A stretch of 64,000 bases of DNA from DASYTH01 sp035712165. GTDB taxonomy: Bacteria > Actinomycetota > Actinomycetes > Mycobacteriales > Pseudonocardiaceae. The position numbers were made by a program, and so were the translations under genes. Under the pieces are notes generated by a model. It ran no database searches, was not told the DNA's origin, and saw only the letters and a list, made by a program, of their open reading frames with translations. The DNA lies in contig NZ_DASTBH010000122.1 of NCBI RefSeq assembly GCF_035712165.1, positions 10,709 to 74,708 of the forward strand, written 5' to 3'. Within the stretch, counting starts at the first letter, position 1. The number at the start of each line of letters is the position of its first letter. Positions 57,264 to 64,000 of this stretch are shown here, one piece after another.

Positions 57264-58141
57264 TGACTGGGGGCCGGCTGGCTGGTCGCGGCGGGCGGTG
57301 CGGCCGGTGCCGAGGTCGGCAGCGGTGCGCCGCTGGTCTGCATCTGGCCCTCGTTGGTCTCGGTGATCGCGCCGGTGCCGTCCATCTTGACCGCGTCGGG
57401 GCCGGGCTTCTCGGACACGAACGGCGGCGGCTTGGTCACGTCGAACACGGTCGGGTCAGCGGCGTCGCAGCGGCCGCCCGGCTCCGGCGTCTGGTACTGG
57501 TTGCCGCGCAGCGACCGGATGAAGTCGTCGATCCGGGCGTCGTCGGCGCTGTCCACCTTGAGCTGGTGGCCCCAGGACTGCAGCGAGACCGGCCGGTCCA
57601 GACCGGGGTAGGGGGAGAGCATCATGTACTGCTGCCCCTCGACCTTCGACTTGAGCTTGTCCAGCGCGCCGCCCTGGATCCGGCCCGGGTCGTAGGCGAT
57701 CCACACGGTGCCGTGCTCGAGCGAATGCACCATGTTCTCGTTGCGCACCGCGGTCGGGTAGACGATGCCGGTGCAGTCGGCCCAGACGCCGTCGTGCGGG
57801 CCGCCGAAGGGCGGGGACTGGTCGTAGGCCACCCGCTGCTCGGCCTTGACGTGCTGGCTGCCCTTGTACTCGACCTTCTGCACACCGGGGATGTTGTCCG
57901 ACGGGTCCCGGTTGTCCTCCGAGACGACCCACTTGTTCTTCTCGTTGATCTGCACGGCGGCATAGGTGAAGACCCCGGCGGCCAGGGCGAGCACCGCGAT
58001 CGTCGCGATGATCGTGCCCCAGGGCTTGGGCTTGCGGGCCACCGCCGAGGTGGACCGCGCCGCGCGTACGTTCTTCCCCTTCGCCCCAGCCCCCTTGCCC
58101 CTGGGCCCGCTGGCGCCTTTGCTCTTAGTCCCGCTGGCCAT
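57260..58141 (-). CDS. DUF3105-family membrane-anchored protein
   Basis: 293 residues with a basic cytosolic start (KSKGASGPRGKGAGAKGKNVRAARS), one membrane helix (IIATIAVLALAAGVFTYAAVQI), and the DUF3105 domain: YDQSPPFGGPHDGVWADCTGIVYPTAVRNENMVHSLEHGTVWIAYDPG, with the conserved HSLEHG. The tail is Pro/Ala-rich. DUF3105 is often beside DUF305 upstream of argS in this group. The function is unknown; extracytoplasmic metal or redox handling is possible. Confidence 0.9.
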   Translation of the reverse strand: MASGTKSKGASGPRGKGAGAKGKNVRAARSTSAVARKPKPWGTIIATIAVLALAAGVFTYAAVQINEKNKWVVSEDNRDPSDNIPGVQKVEYKGSQHVKAEQRVAYDQSPPFGGPHDGVWADCTGIVYPTAVRNENMVHSLEHGTVWIAYDPGRIQGGALDKLKSKVEGQQYMMLSPYPGLDRPVSLQSWGHQLKVDSADDARIDDFIRSLRGNQYQTPEPGGRCDAADPTVFDVTKPPPFVSEKPGPDAVKMDGTGAITETNEGQMQTSGAPLPTSAPAAPPAATSQPAPSQ

Positions 58142-58255
58142 AACTGGTTCAGGCCTCGTCTCGTCGGATTACGTCGGGTGCACGGCTGTGCAGCGGCCAG
58201 TGTAAGGACCCGGTGTCTGCCCAGCGTCAACAACCTGCTGCCTACACTTCACAGG
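58142..58255. promoter_or_regulatory. Divergent promoter region of DUF3105 and argS
   Basis: 114 bases between two start codons. TACACT at 58243-58248 lies about 7 bases before the argS GTG (58256), implying a leaderless argS transcript; no convincing -35 hexamer is seen. No tRNA gene is in this gap. Confidence 0.45.
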
Positions 58256-59914
58256 GTGACCCCAGCCGCACTCGCCGATCTGGTCCGGGCCACCGCCGTG
58301 GACGTGTTGACCAGCCGTGGGCTCGATCCCGCAGCGCTGCCCCCGGTGGTGACCGTCGAGCGCCCGCGCAACCCGGAACACGGCGACTACGCCACCAACC
58401 TCGCGCTGCAGGTGGCCAAGAAGCTCGGGGTCCCCCCGCGCGAGCTGGCCGGCTGGCTGGCCGAGGCGCTCGCCACCCGCGAGGGGGTGAGCGCCGCCGA
58501 GATCGCCGGCCCCGGCTTCATCAACCTGCGGATCGCGGTCGCCGCGCAGAGCGCGGTCGTGGGCGAGGTGCTGGCCGCCGGTGAGTCCTACGGCAACGGC
58601 GACGCGCTGACCGGCCGCAACATCAACCTGGAGTTCATCTCGGCGAACCCGACCGGGCCGCTGCATCTGGGCGGGACCCGGTGGGCGGCGGTCGGCGACG
58701 CGCTCGGCCGGGTGCTGACCGCGCAGGGCGCGAAGGTGGTCCGGGAGTACTACTTCAACGACGCCGGCACCCGGATCGACAAGTTCGTCGAGTCGCTGAT
58801 CGCCGCCGCCCAGGGCGAGCCCACCCCTGAGGACGGTTACGCCGGCGCCTATGTGTCGGAAGTAGCCGCGGAGGTGCTGCGCCGGGAGCCGGGGGCGCTC
58901 GCGCTGGCCGGCCCGGAGCGGCACGAGGTGTTCCGCCGGGTCGGCGTCGGCCTGATGTTCGAGCAGGTCAAGCAGTCGCTGCACGAGTTCGGCACCGACT
59001 TCGACGTGTTCACCCACGAGGACTCGCTGCACGCCTCGGGCGCGGTGCAGCGCCTGGTCGAGCAGATCAAGCGGGAGGGCAGGCTCTACGAGGCGGACGG
59101 CGCCTGGTGGTTGCGCACCACCGAGTTCGGCGACGACAAGGACCGGGTGGTGATCAAGAGCGACGGCACGCCCGCCTACGTCGCCGGGGACATCGCCTAC
59201 TTCGAGGACAAGCGCAGCCGCGGCTTCGACCTGTGCATCTACCTGCTCGGCGCGGACCACCACGGCTACATCGCCCGGCTCAAGGCGGTCGCCGCGGCGA
59301 TCGGCGACGACCCGAACGCCGTCGAGGTGCAGATCGGCCAGATGGTGCACCTGGTCAGGAACGGCGAGCCGGTGCGGATGAGCAAGCGGGCCGGCGCCGT
59401 GGTCACCATGGAGGACCTGGTCGAGGCGGTCGGCGTGGACGCCGCCCGGTACTCACTGGTCCGGTCCTCGGTGGACTCGACCCTCGAGGTCGACCTCGAC
59501 CTGCTTGCCTCGCGTACCAAGGAGAACCCGGTCTTCTACGTCCAGTACGCGCACGCCCGGATCTGCCGGGTGCTGGAGAACGCCGAGCGGTTGGGCATGT
59601 CCGCCGAGGGTGCGGACACCGCCCTGCTCACCCATGAGCGGGAGGGTGATCTGCTGCGCACGCTCGGCGAGTTCGGTCAGGTCGTGGCGACGGCGGCGGA
59701 ACTGCGCGAGCCGCACCGGGTGGCCAGGTATCTCGAAGTGCTCGCCGGCGGTCTGCACAAGTGGTACGACACCGACGACTGCCGGATCCTGCCCAGGGGC
59801 GACGAACCGGTCGAGCCGGTGATGGCCGCGCGGCTGCGGCTGTGCCTGGCGGTCAAACAGGTGCTGGTGAACGGGCTCGGCCTACTCGGAGTCTCGGCGC
59901 CGGAACGGATGTAG
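58256..59914 (+). CDS. argS: Arginyl-tRNA synthetase
   Basis: 552 residues from the GTG at 58256. Class I synthetase: the HIGH-like motif is in NPTGPLHLGGTRWAAVGDALGRVL, and the N-terminal module begins with ALADLVRATAVDVL. KMSKS-like VRMSKRAGAVVTMEDLV and the C-terminal anticodon-binding domain (YVQYAHARICRVLENAERLG, VARYLEVLAGGLHKWYD) are present. It charges tRNA-Arg and is the first of the conserved argS-lysA-hom-thrC-thrB run. The length is normal for the family. Confidence 0.96.
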   Translation: MTPAALADLVRATAVDVLTSRGLDPAALPPVVTVERPRNPEHGDYATNLALQVAKKLGVPPRELAGWLAEALATREGVSAAEIAGPGFINLRIAVAAQSAVVGEVLAAGESYGNGDALTGRNINLEFISANPTGPLHLGGTRWAAVGDALGRVLTAQGAKVVREYYFNDAGTRIDKFVESLIAAAQGEPTPEDGYAGAYVSEVAAEVLRREPGALALAGPERHEVFRRVGVGLMFEQVKQSLHEFGTDFDVFTHEDSLHASGAVQRLVEQIKREGRLYEADGAWWLRTTEFGDDKDRVVIKSDGTPAYVAGDIAYFEDKRSRGFDLCIYLLGADHHGYIARLKAVAAAIGDDPNAVEVQIGQMVHLVRNGEPVRMSKRAGAVVTMEDLVEAVGVDAARYSLVRSSVDSTLEVDLDLLASRTKENPVFYVQYAHARICRVLENAERLGMSAEGADTALLTHEREGDLLRTLGEFGQVVATAAELREPHRVARYLEVLAGGLHKWYDTDDCRILPRGDEPVEPVMAARLRLCLAVKQVLVNGLGLLGVSAPERM

Positions 59915-59947
59915 CGGCATCGATCGGGGAACCAACCAGGAGGAATG

Positions 59948-61384
59948 ATGCGCGCCCATCCGGCCGGGCCTCGGCACGCGGAAGTCCTGTCGCCGGCGAG
60001 CACCGCCGGCCAGCGGCCGTCCACTGTGGACGACTTGGATGAGCTGGCCGCCACGGTGTGGCCGCGCAACGCCCGGCGCGGGCCGGACGGCGCGGTGACG
60101 CTGGCCGGCGTGCCGGTCGCGGAGCTGGCCGAGCGGTACGGCACACCCCTGTTCGTCATCGACGAGGACGACTTCCGGTCGCGGTGTGCCGAGCACGCGG
60201 CGGCGTTCGGCGACCCGGCGCTGGTGCACTACGCGGCGAAGGCGTTCCTGTCCGTCGAGGTCGCCCGCTGGGTGGCGCAGGAGGGCCTGAGCCTGGACGT
60301 GTGCAGCGGCGGCGAGCTCGCCATCGCGCTGCGGGCCGGGTTCCCGGTCGAGCGGATCACGTTGCACGGCAACAACAAGTCCGGGGACGAACTGGCCGCC
60401 GCGGTGGACGCCGGGGTCGGCGCGGTCGTGCTCGACTCGTTCTACGAGATCGCCCGCCTGGACCAGCTCGCGCTGGACCGCGGTGTGGTGCAACAGGTCC
60501 TGGTCCGGGTCACGGTCGGCGTCGAGGCGCACACCCACGAGTTCATCGCCACCGCGCACGAGGACCAGAAGTTCGGGTTCTCGCTGGCCGGCGGGGACGC
60601 CGCCGAGGCGGTGCGCCGGGTGCTCAAGTCCGACGGGCTGCGGCTGGTCGGGCTGCACAGCCACATCGGCTCGCAGATCTTCGACGTGGACGGGTTCGAG
60701 GTGGCCGCGCACCGGGTGATCGGCCTGCTGGCCCGGCTGCGCGACGAGCACGGCGCCGACGCGCTGGCCGATCTGTCCACTGTGGACCTCGGTGGCGGGC
60801 TCGGCATCGCCTACACCGCCGAGGACGACCCGCCGGCGCCGCGCTGGCTGGCCGACCAGCTGCGCACCATCGTGGCCAAGGAGTGCGAGCACGCCGACCT
60901 GCCGCTGCCCCGGATCGCCGTCGAGCCCGGCCGGGCGATCGTCGGTCCGGGCACCGTGACGCTCTACGAGGTCGGCACCATCAAGGACGTCGCGCTGGGC
61001 CAGGGGCACGGCCGGCGCTATGTCAGCGTGGACGGCGGGATGAGCGACAACATCCGCACGGCGCTCTACGACGCGGTCTACGACTGCCGGCTGGTGTCGC
61101 GTTCGGCCGGTGAGGGTGAACGCGGTCAGGACGCCGTGCTGTCCCGGGTGGTCGGCAAGCACTGCGAGTCGGGCGACGTGGTGGTGCGCGACTGCTGGCT
61201 GCCGGACAACCTGGGTCCCGGTGATCTGGTCGCGGTGGCGGCGACGGGTGCCTACTGTTACGCGATGTCCTCCAGTTACAACCGACTGCCCAAGCCCGCC
61301 ATGGTCGCGGTCCGCGACGGACGGTCCCGGCTGTTACTGCGCCGGGAAACCGACGACGACCTGTTCCGGCTGGAAGAGTCATGA
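59948..61384 (+). CDS. lysA: Diaminopimelate decarboxylase
   Basis: 478 residues; PLP-lysine in VHYAAKAFLSVEVARWV; LDVCSGGELAIALRAGF and HGNNKSGDELAAAVDAGV follow. GLHSHIGSQIFD and DLGGGLGIAYT are phosphate-binding and carboxylate regions, and VEPGRAIVGPGTVTLYEVG and CESGDVV (the active-site Cys region) complete the fold. It makes L-lysine from meso-diaminopimelate. AGGAGG lies just upstream; an ATG three bases earlier is also in frame but too close to it. The stop overlaps hom. Confidence 0.96.
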   Translation: MRAHPAGPRHAEVLSPASTAGQRPSTVDDLDELAATVWPRNARRGPDGAVTLAGVPVAELAERYGTPLFVIDEDDFRSRCAEHAAAFGDPALVHYAAKAFLSVEVARWVAQEGLSLDVCSGGELAIALRAGFPVERITLHGNNKSGDELAAAVDAGVGAVVLDSFYEIARLDQLALDRGVVQQVLVRVTVGVEAHTHEFIATAHEDQKFGFSLAGGDAAEAVRRVLKSDGLRLVGLHSHIGSQIFDVDGFEVAAHRVIGLLARLRDEHGADALADLSTVDLGGGLGIAYTAEDDPPAPRWLADQLRTIVAKECEHADLPLPRIAVEPGRAIVGPGTVTLYEVGTIKDVALGQGHGRRYVSVDGGMSDNIRTALYDAVYDCRLVSRSAGEGERGQDAVLSRVVGKHCESGDVVVRDCWLPDNLGPGDLVAVAATGAYCYAMSSSYNRLPKPAMVAVRDGRSRLLLRRETDDDLFRLEES

Positions 61385-62679
61385 GCGACCACGAGCTGAG
61401 GGTCGCCCTGCTGGGCTGCGGCAACGTCGGATCCGAGGTGGCCCGGCTGCTCACCGAGCAGGCCAGCGACCTCGCCGCGCGGATCGGCACCTCGGTGCGC
61501 CTGGCCGGGGTCGCGGTGCGCCGGCCGAACCGGCACCGCACCATTCCGGCCGAACTGCTCACCACGGACGCGGCGGCCCTGGTGGAGTCCGACGTGGACC
61601 TGGTGGTCGAGGTGATCGGCGGGATCGAGCCGGCCCGGACCCTGCTGCTGGCCGCGCTGCGCTCCGGGAAGTCGGTGGTCACCGCGAACAAGGCGTTGCT
61701 CGCCGAGCACGCGGGTGAGCTGTTCGCCGCCGCCGACGCCACGGGCGCCGACCTGTACTTCGAGGCCGCGGTGGCCGGCGCGATCCCGTTGCTGCGCCCG
61801 CTGCGCGAGTCGCTGGCCGGCGACCGGATCAACAGCGTGCTGGGCATCGTCAACGGCACCACCAACTTCATCCTGTCCGCCATGGACGAGACCGGCTCCG
61901 GCTACGCGGAGGCGCTGGAGGAGGCGAGCCGGCTCGGCTACGCGGAGGCCGACCCGACCGCCGACGTGGACGGCTACGACGCCGCCTCCAAGGCCGCGAT
62001 CCTTGCCTCGCTCGCGTTTCACACCAGGGTGACCGCGGCCGACGTGCACCGGGAAGGGATCTCGGCGGTGACCGCCGCGGATGTCGCGGCGGCCCGGGCG
62101 CTCGGGCGGACGATCAAGCTGCTGGCCATCTGCGAGCGGGTGGCCGACCCGGACGGCTCCGAGTCGGTGGCCGTGCGGGTGCACCCGGCGATGATCCCGC
62201 GCGGTCATCCGCTCGCCGCCGTCGGCGGCGCGTTCAACGCGGTGTTCGTCGAGGCGGACGCCGCCGGACAGTTGATGTTCTACGGCCAGGGCGCAGGCGG
62301 GGCGCCGACCGCGAGCGCGGTGCTCGGCGATCTGGTTGCCGTGGCGCGCAACCGGTTGGTCGGCGGCCGGGGGCCGGGGGAGTCGGCCTACGCGGCCCTG
62401 CCGGTCCGGCCGATCTCCCGGGCGAGCACCCGCTACCACCTCAGCCTCGACGTGGCCGACCGTCCCGGCGTGCTGGCCTCGGTGGCCGCGGTGTTCGCCG
62501 AGCACGACGTGAGCATCGCCGCGGTCCGGCAGGAGGGCCGGTCCGGCGACGCCAGCCTGGTGATCGTGACGCACTCCGCACCGGACGCGGCGCTGCGGTC
62601 CACAGTGGACAAGATCGCCGGCCTGCCCGCGGTGCGCGAGGTGGTCAGCGTGATGCGGGTGGAGGGCGAGGACCTGTGA
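61381..62679 (+). CDS. hom: Homoserine dehydrogenase
   Basis: 432 residues: LRVALLGCGNVGSEVARLL (NADP-binding), LVVEVIGGIEPARTLLLAALRSGKSVVTANKALLAEH, FEAAVAGAIPLLRPLRESLAGDRINSVLGIVNGTTNFIL, and LGYAEADPTADVDGYDAASKAAILASLAF with the catalytic Lys/Asp set. A C-terminal ACT domain (SLDVADRPGVLASVAAVFAEHDVSIAAVRQEG) suggests feedback control, usually by threonine. It turns aspartate semialdehyde into homoserine. The start overlaps lysA's stop. Confidence 0.96.
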   Translation: MSDHELRVALLGCGNVGSEVARLLTEQASDLAARIGTSVRLAGVAVRRPNRHRTIPAELLTTDAAALVESDVDLVVEVIGGIEPARTLLLAALRSGKSVVTANKALLAEHAGELFAAADATGADLYFEAAVAGAIPLLRPLRESLAGDRINSVLGIVNGTTNFILSAMDETGSGYAEALEEASRLGYAEADPTADVDGYDAASKAAILASLAFHTRVTAADVHREGISAVTAADVAAARALGRTIKLLAICERVADPDGSESVAVRVHPAMIPRGHPLAAVGGAFNAVFVEADAAGQLMFYGQGAGGAPTASAVLGDLVAVARNRLVGGRGPGESAYAALPVRPISRASTRYHLSLDVADRPGVLASVAAVFAEHDVSIAAVRQEGRSGDASLVIVTHSAPDAALRSTVDKIAGLPAVREVVSVMRVEGEDL

Positions 62680-63749
62680 ACGTGTCGGCCACCGACCGGG
62701 CCTGGCCCGGCGTGATCCGGGCCTACCCGGACCGGATCTCCTTGCCGGACGGGGCGAAGGTGGTGACCCTGCACGAGGGTGGCACGCCGCTGCTGCCGGC
62801 GCCGCACCTGTCCGAGCTGACCGGATGCCGGGTGCTGCTGAAGATCGAGGGCGCCAACCCGACCGGCTCGTTCAAGGACCGCGGCATGACCGTGGCGATG
62901 ACGCACGCGCTGGCGATCGGGATGAATGCGGTGATCTGCGCGTCCACCGGCAACACCTCCGCCTCGGCGGCCGCCTACGCCGCGCGGGCCGGGCTGACCT
63001 GTGCGGTGCTGGTGCCGCGCGGCAAGATCGCGCAGGGCAAGCTGGCCCAGGCGGTGATGCACGGCGCGCGCATCCTGCAGATCGACGGCAGCTTCGACGA
63101 CTGCCTGGAACTGGCCCGCAAGACCGCCGCCGAGTTCCCGGTCGAACTGGTCAACTCGGTCAACCCGGTCCGGCTGGTCGGGCAGCGCAGCGCCGCCTGG
63201 GAGATCTGCGACGTGCTCGGCCGCGCGCCGGACGTGCACTGCCTGCCGGTCGGCAACGCCGGCAACATCACCGCCTACTGGCAGGGCTACCGCGAGTACG
63301 CCGGGGACGGCGTGATCGCCGCGGCGCCGCGGATGTTCGGCTTCCAGGCGGCCGGGGCGGCGCCGCTGGTGCTCGGCGCGCCGGTGCGCGACCCGGATAC
63401 GGTGGCGACCGCGATCCGGGTGGGCAACCCGGCGTCCTGGGCCGGCGCGGTCGGCGCGAAGGACGAGTCCGGCGGGCTGTTCGACGCGCTGCCGGACGAG
63501 CGGATCCTGGACGCCTACCGGCTGCTGGCCGCGCGGGAGGGCGTGTTCGTGGAGCCGGCGTCGGCGATCAGCGTGGCCGGGCTGCTGGCGACCGCGGCGG
63601 ACGGCCGGCTCCCGGCCGGGTCCGTGGTGGTCTGCACGGTGACCGGCCACGGGTTGAAGGACCCGGAGACCGCGCTGCGCGGAATGGTTGAGGTTGAGCC
63701 GGTTCCGGTCGACCCGATCGCGGTGGCGCACGCGCTGGAACTGGCGTGA
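62676..63749 (+). CDS. thrC: Threonine synthase
   Basis: 357 residues from the GTG at 62676, overlapping the hom stop (GTGA). NPTGSFKDRGMTVAMTHA carries the PLP lysine; STGNTSASAAAYAARAG and VGNAGNITAYWQGYREY bind cofactor phosphate and substrate, and CTVTGHGLKDPE closes the fold. It makes L-threonine from phosphohomoserine. The length is right for the actinobacterial short form. Confidence 0.95.
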   Translation: MNVSATDRAWPGVIRAYPDRISLPDGAKVVTLHEGGTPLLPAPHLSELTGCRVLLKIEGANPTGSFKDRGMTVAMTHALAIGMNAVICASTGNTSASAAAYAARAGLTCAVLVPRGKIAQGKLAQAVMHGARILQIDGSFDDCLELARKTAAEFPVELVNSVNPVRLVGQRSAAWEICDVLGRAPDVHCLPVGNAGNITAYWQGYREYAGDGVIAAAPRMFGFQAAGAAPLVLGAPVRDPDTVATAIRVGNPASWAGAVGAKDESGGLFDALPDERILDAYRLLAAREGVFVEPASAISVAGLLATAADGRLPAGSVVVCTVTGHGLKDPETALRGMVEVEPVPVDPIAVAHALELA

Positions 63750-64000
63750 GGATCCGCGTTCCCGCGTCCAGTGCGAACCTCGGTTCCGGTTTCGACGCGC
63801 TGGGCCTGGCCCTCGCGTGCTACGACGAGGTCGAGGTCGAGGTGACCGGAGGCGGCCTGAGCGTGACCGTCACCGGCCAGGGCGCGGACTCGGTCGCCCG
63901 GGACGACTCCCATCTGGTGGTACGGGCCCTGCGGGCCGCGGCGGACCGGCTCGGCGTCGCCCTGCCCGGCATCGCGCTGCGCTGCGAGAACGCGATTCCG
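63746..64000 (+). CDS. thrB: Homoserine kinase, N-terminal part
   Basis: 85 codons to the window end. The GTG at 63746 overlaps the thrC stop (GTGA). VRIRVPASSANLGSGFDALGLALACYDEV is the GHMP-kinase N-terminus of ThrB, with the conserved ANLGSGFD motif. It phosphorylates homoserine for threonine synthase. The ATP-binding loop would lie beyond the edge. Confidence 0.93.
   Translation, partial: MRIRVPASSANLGSGFDALGLALACYDEVEVEVTGGGLSVTVTGQGADSVARDDSHLVVRALRAAADRLGVALPGIALRCENAIP

Noticed and set aside
58142..58255. tRNA gene upstream of argS
   Set aside because: The 114-base gap shows no cloverleaf-like arms or T-loop sequence and is accounted for by the divergent promoters.

Overview
The window is very GC-rich, uses GTG starts freely, has many ATGA/TGATG gene overlaps and several apparently leaderless promoters. 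It ends in the actinobacterial order argS-lysA-hom-thrC-thrB. Together with SARP/AfsR, ESX-type, FxSxx-system and form I CO dehydrogenase genes, this points to a chromosome segment of a filamentous actinomycete, most likely Pseudonocardiaceae (Amycolatopsis-like). The genus is an inference. I found no tRNA, rRNA, CRISPR, insertion sequence or phage module.

Region 1 (1-9957) is an unfamiliar biosynthetic cluster. From a good promoter at about 7280-7307 the minus strand reads a 16-residue peptide gene, a fatty-acid-desaturase-fold enzyme, a proline-dehydrogenase-fold enzyme, an ATP-grasp ligase, a cysteine-desulfurase-like PLP enzyme, a second ATP-grasp ligase, an enolase-superfamily (dipeptide-epimerase-like) enzyme and an S9 peptidase cut by the window edge. 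Divergently lie an XRE+TPR regulator and a third ATP-grasp ligase that is a paralogue of the first. A TTGCCA/TGGCAA motif recurs at three gene starts and is a candidate operator.

Region 2 (9945-17761) holds a peptidoglycan-binding/HExxH protein, a VOC protein, two SDRs, a divergent marR-EamA pair around a perfect 12-9-12 palindrome, and a large SARP-NB-ARC-TPR regulator.

Region 3 (17831-26689) is rich in small membrane and stress-type proteins: DUF1269, DUF7144-like, DUF6325-like, SHOCT, AI-2E/PerM, phage-holin-like and HdeD. It runs into an operon of a cyclase-family hydrolase, flavin reductase and ABM monooxygenase (28457-26363), followed by a PLD-family enzyme.

Region 4 (30081-39389) combines a peptide-modification and a conflict-type NTPase system. 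It has a precursor like those of FxSxx-COOH systems and an HExxH-type peptide hydroxylase on the plus strand. Converging on them are a SAV_2336/NB-ARC/TPR protein, a MoxR-type AAA ATPase and a cyclase-homology/VMAP-C-like protein. No radical SAM enzyme is present, and the precursor lacks the FxSxx tail.

Region 5 (39562-42211) is a three-gene ESX-type operon (lipase-like, EspG-like, WXG100-like) without secretion machinery. Region 6 (42298-50372) is an aerobic CO dehydrogenase locus: a LysR (CutR-like) regulator, coxM-S-L with the form I active-site motif AYACSFR, an XdhC/CoxF protein, CoxD, CoxE and an unknown small protein. Region 7 (50359-58141) carries a TetR-SDR pair, a secreted SGNH hydrolase, an EphD-like hydrolase-SDR fusion, a CDF metal transporter, a SRPBCC protein and a DUF305/DUF3105 pair. 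Region 8 (58256-64000) is argS-lysA-hom-thrC-thrB, housekeeping synthesis of Lys, Thr and Arg-tRNA.
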